From Brachionus koreanus (taxonomy: Eukaryota; Rotifera; Eurotatoria; Ploima; Brachionidae): a DNA stretch of 64,000 nt. A program made the position numbers and the translations under genes. The notes under the pieces were generated by a model. That model saw nothing but the letters and a program-made list of their open reading frames with translations, made no database searches and was not told the origin of the DNA. Of this stretch, positions 46,767 to 61,912 are shown piece after piece. The stretch lies in assembly GCA_016987375.1 (NCBI GenBank), contig PJRA01000048.1, forward strand, positions 2,446,258-2,510,257. The letters are read 5' to 3'. How positions within the stretch are numbered: the first letter of the stretch is position 1; each line of letters begins with the position of its first letter.

Positions 46767-47879
46767 ATGAGCAATATTTTGCGTAAAGTCATAGCTCGGC
46801 CTTTAGCCTTTGTGAAATCTTGCTATAACTTAACACCAAATACTTCGATTCACACAACAGCAGCAGTTTCGTTTAATCTTTCTAACAAACTAGACGCCGA
46901 GCCAACTAAAGCCAAAAAAAGAGTTGATCCAGCTGTATTAGCACTAAGGTAAATTTGAAATATTGCCGAAATAAGAAAAAAATTATGATTTTAATTTTTA
47001 AAAGAGAAAACCGAAAAAAAAAGAGACTTGAAAGAGAAATTAGAAGACTAGAAAGATTTGGACGAAAGTTAAAACCAATAGATGAATTGGAACCAGAGCG
47101 TGCTATTCTCAAGGAAGCAGAGTATGCTTATTGTTCATTTTAATTTAACCAGACAAAAAATTGTTTATCAAAAAGTTTTATTTTGACAAAAAAATATCAT
47201 AATTGTCTTCTTTAAACTTTAATTTAGATTTATTTAATTTTTTTTCTAAATATATCTATTACATATAATTTAGTAATCCTAGAACCAGGTTAACAATGTT
47301 TTTGAATATTATTTAGCCATTTTAGCCCTCTAGCCATTTTTGTTCTAGAATACTTAACCTACCTGTGAATTTTTTTTTAATGTTTCTCTCACCAAAGGCA
47401 TTTGATTATTTGAGAGAACAATTAAGATATTTTTAATTTTTAAAGAAGATTTTTAAGAATTTTTAGATCAAGGTCTTTCTGTAATTTTAAATATTTACTA
47501 GTGTTAGAAAACGAGTTTTACCAGAGAGAACAAAGTTGGAGCTAGACGAAGAATATTTTTTGAAAAAAGAATGGGCAAATTACATTAATGAACAGCATAA
47601 AAATCAAATGGATCAATTACAGCGAGCTTTGAAATCACAACAAGAAGCTCTCAAAGAACTTAAAAAAGACAACGCTCTTTTGTATAGTGCAGCAATTCAA
47701 GTAATGCAAAATACATTTTTAATTTAAGTGTGTTAGATAGTTATATGTTATTTTTATAGTTGGATACTAAGTTGATTCCTTACTTGAGAGATGGACCTGT
47801 TCAAACTCCGTCAAAAAGTGGCTATGAGCCTCCAGAAGGCGATTATTATGACACAACCTATTTGTACGATAAAAGATAA
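46767..47879 (+). CDS. MRPL40: Mitochondrial ribosomal protein L40 (mL40), 4 exons, 205 aa
   Basis: Large-subunit mitoribosome protein, imported into the matrix. Exons 46767-46948, 47005-47121, 47502-47700, 47760-47879; 618 nt (human protein 206 aa). The start MSNILRKVIARPLAFVKSCY is a basic presequence. AKKRVDPAVLALRENRKKKR, LEREIRRLERFGRKLKPIDE, VRKRVLPERTKLELDEEYFL, AALYSAAIQ-like coiled coil (QMDQLQRALKSQQEALKELK) and the tail YEPPEGDYYDTTYLYDKR all match the family. It converges on the PRKX gene, with stops 303 bp apart. An AATAAA is at about 47971. A divergent copy lies 4.4 kb upstream. Confidence 0.95.
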
Positions 47880-48182
47880 TTAAATTGCATTGATCAAAAA
47901 TCCGCTTATCAAAATTTTGATTTTAATAAAAAAATTGTTTAAAAATTTTAATTTTATTTGAATTAAAAATTAATAAAGAAATATATTTGAATAGAAAAAA
48001 ATTCACATTAGTCATAGAAGAGTATTAGAAATAAGAAAAAATATGATTTCTTTAAGATTAAACAATTAAATGGACTAAAAATACTATAAGCTATTTCTTA
48101 ATAAAAATAAAAAAAATAAAAAAAAATCACCATTTTTTTTGTTAAAAATAGGAAATTATTTACACAACGGTAAATTTTGTGT

Positions 48183-49746
<1,564 letters not shown>

Positions 49747-52700
49747 ATTTGGAAAATATCAGTTTGAAAAAATAAATTTAATTTCAATTGTTTAAAAACA
49801 AAATAATTAAAAATTCATTTTCCGAATCGTGAAATCTAAAAAAAATAAAAATGATTAATTAAATTTTTAATTTTATGATAAAATTAGTCTATTGATCTAA
49901 ATTAGACATCAGCTAATTCAAAGACTTTTCAAAGCGAAGTGTACCTATTTTTAATTTTATTAGCTGTAGAAAAATATTTTAGTATTTTGTTGCTGTGAAA
50001 TTTTTTATTATTCATTTTAATTTGCCGGTAGCAAGTAGACTAAATTTTAATTAGCTAAGAAATAAGCTGTTTGACTTAGCTTAAACCTTCCAAAATTAAT
50101 TTTTTAATAATTTAAAAATTGAATTTTCAAACCTTAGACAGTAGAAACAAAATTTCTTCCTGTAATATTAAAATAAGGTAATTTCGTGAGATAAAAATTT
50201 TGATACATGAAATTATAAAAAAAAAAATAACATGATACCAGAAACCTACCTGGTTATTACATCAAAATCATTACCAATTAATTTAATTTATTTAAAAAAA
50301 TTGAAATTTGATTATTTAAATTGATTTTTTAACATACCGAATTTTATTTAAAAAATCAAATTAAATGCCAGTAAATTGAAAAAAAATTGTTTATATCATA
50401 TAATATAGATGAACAAAAGGCTTCTAAACTAGATCAGTTTAAACTAGTAATATTTTTTATTCTAAGATTAAAAAAAATAGATTGAATTCCTAGTATTTAC
50501 TTTTGACTTTATTAGCATAAAAGCTAAGAAAATAAAAAGAAACCAAGTAAATTTTATTCACAAAAAAATTTGATTTTTGAATGTAAAAAATGATCAATTT
50601 AATTGGAAATAATTTTTAAAATTTTCATTAAAAACCTGCGTCATAATAAACATGGTCTATTTATGATTTTTAAAATAATTTTGAAATTAATTAGTTAATT
50701 TGAAATTTTTTATAGGATTTTTTATTCATAATATTTTACATTTAATTTTCCTAAAATAAATTTTAAAGCCATGAGTGTTAAAGCATACGCGCATACTGCT
50801 ACTGTTCGTTAGTCGATTTAAAGCATTTTACTCTTTGAAAATAAAGCAATACTTTAAAAAAAAGAGACGCTATTTTAGTAATATCTTAACCTGTTTACTA
50901 ACATTGACATCTCTTTAATTTTCTTAATCTCTTGAGAAAATTTTTCTATTCAAAATAACTTAACCAAAAACAAGCATGTTATACTTAAATCAACTTAAAT
51001 ATTTCCCCTTTCGTGGAATATTATTTTCATATTTTGTATTAATAGATAAACTGTATGACTTATCTGAAGCGAACCAGATTTAGATAGATTGATCTTGTTT
51101 TTAATGATTAAAAAAAATATTTACATTCCAAGGAAACTGTATTTATATGCTATTTAAATATCCTAAAGCTGAAAGCAAGTAAGACCAAAAATTAGAGTAG
51201 GTTCAGAATAACTTAATTAAATATAATTTATTTAGAAAATTCCGAAATCCGATTATAAATTAGCTCGGAGACATTTATCTTTTTTGAGAAAATTATAGAT
51301 TTTTACAATAATAATGATAAAAAATAGAATTACTTTGATTCTTTGCTTCGAGCAATTAAAATTATAAAACTTTTTTTTTGATTGTTTTTTTTTCAATTTT
51401 ATGTCTGCAAAATAAAAGAAAAAGAAATTAAAAAAATTCAATATACATTTTATTTGAAAAGAAAATTATGAAATGCTTGCATAGCGATTAATGTGATCGT
51501 GAAGCTAAATTCTATTTTTAAGTTGCGTGATAATCACATTATTTTAGTTGACACGAAATATTTAAAAGCCTTTTGGATTTTAAGGCCTAAAACTTAACAC
51601 TATCTTCAATATCAACTAAGTACATTTAGGTTTTTTACATTAATAAATCTCAATTTGGAATATAATTGAAAATTTATATTAGCTAAAATTAACTTTAAAA
51701 ATAAACATTTTTAAATTTTGATTTATTTTACATTTTTATTTATTAGTTTGAAATAATAAAAATTAGAATTTCAATACTCATAAGGAATTTTGAATTTAAC
51801 TAAAATAATAAAACTTATTGGAAACTATTTTTAAAAATTGAAAAAATATTATATCTAAAATTTAAATAAATTCTAAATTTAACATTTTATTTTTGTAAAT
51901 ATAAATAAATCTAGAAAAAAAACTCACTGACGACACTTAAATCGATTAAGTAGCTGCATCGATTTAAAATGAAATTCAAGTGAAATTTATAATTAATTTT
52001 TTATGATATATTTAAACATTTTTAGACTTTCGGATTCTAGAAATTAATTTAATTGATAGCTTTACTGCATTAAATTTAAAAAATTTTTAAATTATTAACA
52101 TTTCTAAAAGCTTTACAAGTGTTTGAATATTTCCAGCATGGAAACAAGTTCATTATTGTGCCGTATATATGCAAATTTGAAAAGCACGGCTCGACAAAAC
52201 AAAAAACCCTAATTTCCTTTATTTATTTAAAAACAAATCGAATTATTTAAAAAAAAAAAAAACTAATCAAAGACTTAAAAACGAGTTTTAATCAAAAATT
52301 TATTTCGAAAATTAAGAATTGATTATTTAAATTTTGAAAAATTCATACAAGGTATTGGCGTCCCTCACAACCAAATTCACATCTCAAATTTAAAAAAAAA
52401 CCTTAAGATTTCCATTTTTTTTCAACAGTTTCTTTGAAATGCCTTAATTATAAAGATAAAAAGTCAGCAGCCTAATTTCTCGAATACTTTGTTAAGATTC
52501 TGAAAAAAAAACAAAAATCGAAAATTCGGATTTTTGCTATGTTGCTGGGGTTCATTTTGACTTAAAGGTTTTGAAAAATATATTAAATTTTTTGATTTTA
52601 ATATTTTTTTATAAATATAAAATCTAGGAAAAATTAAAAATACTTGTTTTTGGATAGTATAAACAAAAATTATTAAAACAAAACTTAGACGACGACTGTC

Positions 52701-55700
52701 AAAATGCCAAATCTCAAAACAGTCAATTCTTTTTTTCAATACTTCTAAAATTAATTAGTTATTTATTGAAATTTCCATATTTTTTAATCATATACTAACA
52801 GCTAATTTCACTACAGACCGGAAGTAAGACATTTTTGTATTGCTGTTGTATGATATTCTAAAAATAAATGGAGAATTTGCTGATTAGCTTAGAAATGCAA
52901 TCAAGGCTTGTTCAATAAATTATGCTTTGATTAAGAAAACAAAATTTCATGTTTGAGCTTTTCAGCAAGTCAATGGTAAAAAAATTGCGTATTTAAATTT
53001 TTTCTCAGCCTTAAGCAAATATTTTACTTTCATTTATACTTTAAAAAAAAATTTTTTAATTTTTTTATTATATTATTGATTTTATAATAATTTGAAATCA
53101 CAAAAAGCCTTTGACTTAATCTAAAAAAATAAAAAGTTTTTGCTGTTTTAATGTCTTTACTGCTCTTCTTGATCAATGTATTCCCGATTTGAGTCTGGAA
53201 AAAATTAATTGTTAAATAAAAAAGCTGTAAAAAATCTTTTAGCATTTCCTAAATGAATAAAATCTACCAGACAAGGCAAAATTGTTCAATGAATTTATTC
53301 ATTAGCGAAATCGACTTTTCATCTTTTTTATGCTTGAATTTCAAATTATTTTGTTTAACTAAATTAAAAAAAATGATGCAAAAAAATGCGAGTTTTGCTT
53401 GGATTTTAGAAACAGTTGAATTTTTTTCCCATCGAAAATATTTGATTAAAAATTAATAAGGATCTAAATGTTTATTACTATATTTATAAAAGAACTATAA
53501 AGATCGGAATTTGTGTGAAAATGTTAATAAATCCTCATTTACACTCATTTATTCAAAATACCAAAACTAAATGCTGCAAAGGCGGCTTAGAATAAAATGC
53601 GTCAATTATTGCGTAAAAAAAAGTTTATCTCTCGAATCTAATAATCAAAGATTTTTATTAGAAGATTTATTTTTCTGAATAAAAAAGAAAAAACCTAATG
53701 TTGAGAATGCCTGCTGATTTAATTCTATTTTAAACTTGATGCCAAATTGATGTCTGAGTTTTTAATCCTTAAAAAGGAAATAAGTGACTTAAACAAAAAA
53801 TCTAGGTAAAAAAAAGAGATAAATTTAGAATTCATTTTCCGATATTTATAAATAATTTTTATAATAGAAAATTTCTTTTACCAAAAAGATTAGAGGAAAT
53901 TTGAGTTCAAGGCTTATTAAGAGAATGAATTTACTAAAAGCTGATTTTTTCCATTTTAAAAAATATCAAATTTAAAAATTAATCATTATGCATTTTTTTT
54001 CATCTCTTGTCATTTTTGGAGGAAATCTTTTGACAAAAAAATACTCTAAAATAAGCTCATTTTTAATTAATTTAAAAAAATATCTGAGGCTAATTTAACT
54101 TCAGCGATCTAATGAGCAGCTCAATTTTTAAAAAAAATAATGAATCGCATTTCCTCTTTATTTCAGTGATCCATTAGCAGCTATAAAAATTTCATTTTTC
54201 AAAAAATAGAATCTCTTAATTACTAAATTAGAAAGCTATATCTGAAATTTAAAGTAAAATTAGACTATTTTTCCTTTTCCAAAAAATGAAAATGATTTTA
54301 GGCCATAAAATAATAAAAATAAAATGACGAATTTTAGCTTTGATTTTGAGACAGATTTTTCAGTTAAATTCAAATTACGCTGAAAAATTTGCAGAAAATT
54401 TTGACAAAAAAATTAATAAATTTTTTTTTAAATATCTATCTGATTTGAGCTACAACTAATTAATTTATATGGATACCGTATTTTTTTAGATAGATTAAAA
54501 ATTATTGAAAAAGAACAAAAAAATTTCTAAATCAAAATTAAATAAATCTTTAGATTTTTTTTTACCTTGATAATTTTAGTTTCTATTAAAATGCAAAATT
54601 TAAAAGACAATTTGAGTAAAAAAATTATCTTATTTTCTATTTAGAACAGTAATAATTTATTTTCCAACTAAAATCGCAATACTAAGTCTCATAAATAATT
54701 TTTTTTTTAAAAAGCTATTATTGTACTGTTAAATGTTTAATGATATAAATCATTATTTCATAATTTTTTTGCTTAAACTAGGATTTCACAAAATTATAAT
54801 AAGACAGTAACAATAGATGTGATTCATATATAACTAAAGAATTAAAACGGAAATTATCAATAAAATTTCTAACACAGTAGTCACTAATTGGGCTAGAGCA
54901 ACAAAATTTTTAAATTATATCTTTTTTAATTATCTGATATCTGAAATTTGAAATTAAACAATCATTACGCTAGCATAAGGTCTGTTTATTTTCATTCTAT
55001 GGTATTAACTAAAATGGCTAGGATTTTAGCTCATTAATCTTTTGTGTGGAATCTGTGGAATTATTCTGATGCTGAATTTGACCTCGTTATTATTTATTTT
55101 GTATTTTGTTGGAATAAAAATAATCCAAAAAATCTTGAATGATTTAAACAAAAGTTTTGAAGACAAGCTATTTGGCACACAGCCTCCTTTTTGCCTAATC
55201 TTTATATAATCCAACTCTTGTCTTAACCCAACGCATAATAGTGTAAATACTAAACAATAAATAAGAAACTAAAAATTAATTTTATGAAAATAATAAAAAT
55301 CTTAAAGTATATAATCAAAACCAACAATTATTCTAAAATATGAATTTGTTGAGATTTATAAAGAAAAAAAATGATAAATTCACGCTTTATTTCAGAATGG
55401 TTTAGATTAGGAGCAAATCTTGTTGAGTGATGCTTGTTTATTCTCAATTTAGTACAGATTCTATACAAATATATTTATCGAACTTTGAATAATAAAAAAA
55501 AAGAATAAAATTAGTCTATTTAAATAGAGAGTGAACATTTTGATTTTGGAAAATTTTAGTACACAATTTTTTCTTAATAAACTAAGTCTTCAGTCTGCTT
55601 ATTTCCGGCTTAATTTTGAATTATTTAAAATAGAAATTATCAGTGTCTATCTATCAAAAAATAAAAAATATGCATTGTGAGGAAAGTGTTAAATTCTTGA

Positions 55701-56656
55701 AAAATCTAGAATACTTAAAACTAAGGACAAAACAGTAAACACTTTGAAAATAAAGCACTAGAAATTTTTGAATATAAAAATGCAAAAGTACGATAATAAT
55801 TGTAAAGCGATAGTTCTAAGCTTTTTTTTATAGAGTAATATGATTTTGTTTAAATATAAAAAAAATTATTCTAAGAGCAATAAAAGTTAAGTATAATCTC
55901 AATCTGGTATTCAAACGAAGTTGAGTTTATTTTGGCAGAATAGATAAAGCTTGCACCTGATTTTTATTTAATTTATGAGGTCATATTTTATTTAATGCTT
56001 TTAGCTTTAGACTGCATTAAATTCCTCTATGTGATAAATCTATTTTAACTAATTAACTTGAATGGAACTTTTCTCAAACTGAGATATAGATTTTATGCAA
56101 AAAATAACTCAATTAGACCTAGATTTTCAAGTTGAATAAGTTTTAAAAAGAAGAAAAAATTAAATTAAGCCTATAATGTGAATTATTTTTTGATTAGATT
56201 TTCTATTTATCAATAACTTTCTATAATTTAGAGAAAGTATTAATTAAACATAAATCATTTATTAAATTCAAGTAAAAAAAGCTTTTTATTTAGCCATATT
56301 TCTCTAAAAAAATCAATCGATTAGAAACATTTTTTCGCTATTTTTAAAATAGATTTCTTAAAAATATGAAACAAACTAAATGAAAATTTTTTTTTTATTA
56401 TTTCATATTTCTTAAAAAATTGTTAAAATGATTTAATATTCTTTAAAATATATACTTATAATATAAAAAATTTTTATTTCTAAAAATAATGAATCAGTGA
56501 ATAACTCAAAAATTATTTTAAAAATCAAATATCTCATTTTATTTGATGTATTAAGAAATTTAATGTTTTATTTTAAGAATTTTTTGATCAGAGAATGTGT
56601 CAATTTAATTTTTAACTGAATAATTGTTTTCTTAATAATTTTAGAATATATTTGAC
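49747..56656. other. Gene-poor region of about 7 kb
   Basis: AT-rich throughout. The few ORFs above 60 codons are low-complexity Lys/Asn/Ile/Phe-rich and I do not support them. The first part should contain the kinase promoter. No repeats or RNA genes were recognised. Confidence 0.55.
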
Positions 56657-56786
56657 TTAACACTCAAAGGCCTGAGGGATTTTTGACTCNNNNNNNNNNN
56701 NNNNNNNNNNNNNNNNNNNNNNNNNNNNNNNNNNNNNNNNNNNAACAAAAGGGGTTCAAAAGATCCCTCTTGCCTTTGAGTGTTAA
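56657..56786. mobile_element. TTAA-flanked MITE-like element (piggyBac-type ends), with assembly gap
   Basis: TTAA at 56657-56660 and 56783-56786 flank inverted ends. The left reads CACTCAAAGGCCTGAGGGAT and the reverse complement of the right reads CACTCAAAGGCAAGAGGGAT, about 24 bp in all. A TTAA duplication is the hallmark of piggyBac. An N run (56690-56743) replaces the middle, so the true length is unknown. There is no coding capacity in what is visible. A related copy is at 62656-62885 in the opposite orientation. Confidence 0.75.
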
Positions 56787-57139
56787 GATGCCTTATACTT
56801 AAGCTGATCCAAATAATAATGGACGTCAGTAAATATACCACTAAAATAGTCAAAATTTCACAAAAAAAACAAAAAAATCACTATTATTCTATTTATTTGA
56901 TTTCTTTACCGAACTAATCCTCCTTTAGATAAAAAAAATTAAAAATTTAAAATCAAAATAAATTAAAATAAAAAATAAGTATAAAAATAAAATATAGTAA
57001 GTATAATTTAAAGAGGAAAATGATATGAAAATATTTAAAATAGATAAAATGAAATGAGGAGTAACAGGATACAAATGTTTAATTATCTGATGGAAAAAAG
57101 AAAAAAAAATTAAGGTAGCAGTTACATAATTGAGTCGGG

Positions 57140-58150
57140 TATTCAATGTTTTTTGATTAGAAATCGGCTTTGTTTTCCTCCACCAGTCTGATAACTAATG
57201 AAATTGAATGACTCAGACCTGTTCCAACATAACTCTCACTCAACTCAAAAAATCGATTCGAGACTGTAAGTAATTTAAATTTATTAAAAGCCTCGTGATG
57301 AATGATACTAGAGGAAGTATCATATTTTAATCTAAGTATAGATTTTACTGGTGTAATCTTAATTTTTTGCAAAAGTATATTTTTATAGTAAACATTAAAT
57401 GTTGAACTGCAATTTTCTGCAAACGATTTCTAAATGCAAAATAGTTGGATATGATTTAACATGTTATGCTACACATGAAAAATTTCGTTAATTTTCTCTA
57501 CATTAAATTTTTCATTTAAAAAACTTTTTAAAAATTTGTGAAAAAAATTATGCTGAGCAAGATCATTGAATTTTGATCATAAACTTTAAAATGCCAACCG
57601 CTTCACTTTTTAGTCTTTTTAATGCAAGAGATAGTTTATTTGGGAAGAAAGGGTCATTAAAATTAAATTGATTGTAATTTTTGAAAAATTCAGAATTAAA
57701 ATTTGATATTTCATGTTCTTATCAGTATCTATTAGATCAGAGTTTGGACTAAATGCTGAAAAAAGTATCTGTGCGAGATTTTTTCCTTTTTCTCTATCCG
57801 TTTTTAATTCCTTTTTATTAGCAATCAAAGTAGGAATCAATTTTGATTCTTTTTGTGAGCCAAATTTATTAATTTTTTCCAAAAAAGCCGTGGATTTTTA
57901 CCCATCATATGAATGAAATCAAACCAATTTTGGTTACAAAATTTTTTAAATCAAAAGTTAAGTGAATATGAATCTCTTTTTTAAATTTAGAAAACGAGCT
58001 TTCGAAAAAATTCTTCTTATTTTTCTACGTTCTTTGATTAGTTCAACTTTGTCTGGCGGTAGATTGAAGTTTTGTAAATTTTCTCTGACTGATAAGGTAT
58101 GGTATTTGATAAAGTATTAGATCAGCTTGGGTTTCATCGTCATCTGATCG
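57140..58150 (-). mobile_element. Decayed LINE fragment (linker and C-terminal region)
   Basis: On the minus strand 58050-57990 reads a basic ELIKERRKIRRIFSKAR-like stretch. 57882-57700 reads EKINKFGSQKESKLIPTLIA, then NKKELKTDREKGKNLAQILF, which resembles the segment between endonuclease and RT in Jockey/CR1-like ORF2 proteins. 57372-57157 reads ITPVKSILRLKYDTSSSIIH, then SNRFFELSESYVGTGLSHSI, which resembles the ORF2 C-terminus. The RT core between is deleted. The assignment is by resemblance only. Confidence 0.45.
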
Positions 58151-58986
58151 ATCTTTATCAGTCAAAGTGTCTGTTTTTAGAATCGGACGTTTTAGTTTAA
58201 ACTCATTTTTGATCAAAGGTGTAAAATAAAATTAAAATTTCTATCAAAACTTTGAATCATAAATAGTATTTTTACAAAAACCTAAGTAATACGCACAAAG
58301 CTTTAAAAACCTTGATGTTTATGCATGCTTTAAAAATAATTTGATAGTTTTTGAAAGCAGTTGTTTAGTTTTTTGAAATTTTTGAGATGAGTTTTCATTC
58401 AAACGTTACTATATCTATATATATTTTTAAAGAGCGCAAAATTTTTTATTAAATGATATATTTTTCAAGTATTAAGTGAAATTAAGTTGCACTTTAAAAG
58501 ACCCTCTAGTCAAAAATCTTTTTACCCCCCCCTTAAAGAAACAAGTTTTCATAGGTTTTCATATACGTAGATTACGAATATGCCATCGAAAATTGTCGAT
58601 TAAGATAGTGATGTCGTTTTGCTAGGCGTGAACCTTTCATTTTTAAACATTTTCTTACAAGTCAAAGAAAAGGCTCTAAGACTTGTGGCTTTTACACAAC
58701 TTATAGTGCATTTTTTTTCTTTTTTTTCGAATAAGAGAATTTAAGCAAAAAAAATAATTTCTGAAATTAAAATTTTTTTTTCAGAATACTCGTTTACTCA
58801 GTTTAACTTCTTTCAAATGTCAGACAAAAAAATCGTATCTTTTCGCTATTGATTAAATTTATTTATTATCATAAAAATCAATTTTAGCAAGCAAATTATG
58901 CTCACAATAAAATCAATTTGAATTTTAATTTAATCAAATTGCCTGAAGTTTTTCAGTTGTTAAACAAAACAATAGACCTTGCCAAA

Positions 58987-59340
58987 ATGCCTTCGACAAA
59001 AAGATCCAAAACAAATTCAGACAAAAATTTTATATTTCCAGATGTTTTAAATGAAGCAGCAGTTCGATACAATAATTTTTTACTAGATTATTGTCAAACA
59101 TCGGTATCTGCATTGTCAGGAAGTGCAGCAGGAATTATTGGACTGACAGGATTAAACGGATTTGTATTCTATTTTATATGTTCAATTATTTTATCGTTTT
59201 TGATCCTAGTACATCTAAACGAGAACAAAAAATCATATTTTACACCAGAACAGTCAATCATAACTGCCAATTTATGGTCAGGTATTCAAACATATTTATT
59301 GTTTTGGACATTTTTATACGGAATGATTCATGTTTACTAA
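58987..59340 (+). CDS. EMC6: ER membrane protein complex subunit 6, single exon, 117 aa
   Basis: Subunit of the EMC, the ER insertase for multipass and tail-anchored proteins. The start MPSTKRSKTNSDKNFIFPDV precedes LNEAAVRYNNFLLDYCQTSV, SALSGSAAGIIGLTGLNGFV and, after two hydrophobic segments, SGIQTYLLFWTFLYGMIHVY, which is almost identical to the human C-terminus. Human EMC6 has 110 aa. I chose the ATG at 58987 because the ORF upstream to 58918 adds 23 residues not seen in the family; the longer start cannot be excluded. Three membrane helices are expected. There are no close neighbours. Confidence 0.95.
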   Translation: MPSTKRSKTNSDKNFIFPDVLNEAAVRYNNFLLDYCQTSVSALSGSAAGIIGLTGLNGFVFYFICSIILSFLILVHLNENKKSYFTPEQSIITANLWSGIQTYLLFWTFLYGMIHVY

Positions 59341-61195
59341 GTCATTTTAATATTCTAGTCAAGATTCATTAACTATTTATCTTTAATTTCAGACATCAGA
59401 CTTGATAGAATAATGTTTTTTGTTTAAAATTATTTAAGCTTTTAATAATAAATTGTTTTTTAAAGTTTGATTTTTTTAAAAATGGATTGACAATCAAAAA
59501 AAAAAACATTAATCCAGTCAACTATCGATAATCCGAGCCTCAAAATTTCGATTTCCCATTACTTCTTGATATATTATATAGTAAATTATTCAATTTATCT
59601 GAGATAACATGTCAGATAATATCTGAATTCCGGCATAAATTTTTTCACTCTTCAAGCAAAACTTTTGTTAAATTTATACTGTAATCAGACAAATTAAACT
59701 ATTATTTTTTTTCTTTTATCTATTATAAAAAAAGCATTATAGTGTAAGATTTCCAAAATTGTAGTAGAATAATAAAACCTGAACTGATTCTTTATTTCCA
59801 ATCGATTATCTGAGTAAAAACTACACAAAACTTTAATATCAAATGCGTTAAAATTAATAATAAATAAATAAATAAATAAATAAAAATTATTAACAGAATA
59901 AAAGAATTTAATTTTACATTTTCAAACAAACAACAATTAAAAAAATAATAATAATAAATTTATTAAAATAAAAAATTTAACCAATTTAACTAGATTTAAA
60001 AATCTATTTTATTTTAAAAAATGTATCAATTATCATTAAATTTGAGTTATTTTTGTGTGTACTTTAAAACAAGGAAATATGATTTGAATTGTTTGATCAT
60101 GATCATATTTTTTTTTATATCAAATTCCCCAAGTCATTTTTTTTAATATTTGGTTTTAGAAATTTATTTTGTCTACCTATTATATTTTTGGTAAAATATC
60201 AGTATAATTTACATTATTTCTTTTTAATTTTTTCAAATTTTAGGCCAATATTTATTTTTTTTTAAATATTTAATTTATGCTTCCAAAAATGTTCATGCAC
60301 TTAAAGATTAGAACAAAAATTAATTATAACTAGACAGGGTTGTTCGAGATATAGATATTAGAATAAATCTATTGGCTTATGAAATTCCTTTAATTTAAGA
60401 CTTGTGAACAATATTTATAGTTTCACTAATGTCATTTGATTTAAATATTTTTCTTCTCTTAATTGCATTTGCACTATTTCTCGAACATAAATGATGAAAT
60501 AATTATTATTAGACCATTAATTTTATTATTTGTATTTAGAAAACAAATATATAAAAATTTAGTCTTCAGTTATAATCAAGAGATTAAATGGTCTCTTAAG
60601 GTACATTAAAATCAGAAATTAGCGATTTCAATTTCTTTTTAATGCAAATTTTTCTTTTAGTAGGCAATTATCGCTGAACTGTGAGCTTCTTGATTCACAC
60701 AAAAATTGGATGTACTGATTTTTAATCAAATTTCTTATTTATTTCGATCTAAACAAAAACAATTTGAAAAAAATTCATCACAAAATAAATAGACTTATAA
60801 GGAACTAGTTAAATAGTCTTTTGAAATCTAGAATTTAAAAAAAAACTAATAAAATTAAAGCTAAAATGTTATTTATGAATGCAATATTTATTGTTCTTGG
60901 CAATCTTCCATGAGGAAAATAATTTAAATCGACTTTTGGTCGTTTATTGCTTCTAAAATTTATTCTAGAAACATATTTTTTTGGCTTTTATTTTTTCTAA
61001 CTGATAAAATAATTTTATTATACTGACAAATTGTATTTAATTTTGACAAAAATATTTTTTTCAATGGAAATTACAAATAAAATCATGTTACAAAAATAAA
61101 AATTTAATACGACTAAATAATTCAATAAAAAAATAACAAAGAAAGAAAGAAAATTTTAATAAAAATTAAATAATCAAACAATTTCATTTTTTTTT
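59341..61195. other. Intergenic region with a tetranucleotide microsatellite
   Basis: AT-rich, with an (AAAT)n run at 59859-59884. No supported gene. Confidence 0.55.
59859..59884. repeat. (AAAT)n microsatellite
   Basis: About six perfect AAAT units in tandem, followed by a small imperfect extension. Confidence 0.9.
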
Positions 61196-61290
61196 CGAGG
61201 TCTTTTTCAGGCGGCTTTTGAGGCTTCCATCGGTTTCTTGTACGACAGCTTCATGGTTGCTCTTTTTAACATCTAAATCAACATAAGTAA
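61196..61290 (-). other. Exon-like island, strand uncertain
   Basis: This is a locally GC-richer patch in AT desert. On the minus strand, after a GATTTAG acceptor-like site, it reads VKKSNHEAVVQETDGSLKSR then LKKTSKKK and a stop, a plausible lysine-rich C-terminal exon. On the plus strand, after TTTTTCAG, it reads AAFEASIGFLYDSFMVALFN and a stop. Either could be a terminal exon; no partner exon is secure. Confidence 0.3.
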
Positions 61291-61839
61291 CTTCTTAAAT
61301 ATTTATAGTACTTTAAATGTAATTATTATAGTCCAACTAGTGTCTCAATAGAGTAATGTTTTGCTGATAATTTGAAACTACTGTATCATAGAGACTATTG
61401 AAAACAAATTTGATTGAGTCTAAATAAACCCAAATTTTTACATTTGTGTCCATTTCCAATTAGCTATGATATTAATTTTGTTTTTTAAAAACAATTTGTA
61501 TAAAATCAATATTAAGTTCTCCTTATCAATATTAAGTTGACCATAATCTACGTAGATTCCAAACATTATTCGAAATTTTTACAATATCTAAAGAAAAAAA
61601 ATGCTTCCTATAATTTTTCGATATCTAAATCAATATTAATAAATATATATAAATAATAATTTATATTTACATAATTTGTAATCTATTTTCTCTTGCTATT
61701 AAATTTTGTATGTGATTTCAGATAAAAAGACCAACAAAGTTACTTAAAGATTTGCTCGACATGCAGTCTACTGTAGCTGTTACCCTTATTGTTTTACTTT
61801 AATTATTACTTACCGAATTTACTATTATTTCAGAAATTA

Positions 61840-61912
61840 ATAAAAGCAATTTCTTTTTTTTCAGGTGGCTGAAAGGTAGGACTATGATCCACTCCAAACT
61901 GCCCGGGTCTAA
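61840..61912 (-). other. Exon-like island, possible terminal exon
   Basis: On the minus strand, after a GGTTTAG acceptor-like site, it reads PGQFGVDHSPTFQPPEKKEI followed by AFINF and a stop. Composition is coding-like against the background. I recognise no family and find no upstream exon, although the gene could start beyond or in AT-rich DNA I cannot resolve. Confidence 0.3.

Noticed and set aside
52464..53456. Cluster of 60-90 aa ORFs on both strands
   Set aside because: Low-complexity Phe/Lys/Asn/Ile composition with no motifs. Expected by chance at this base composition.
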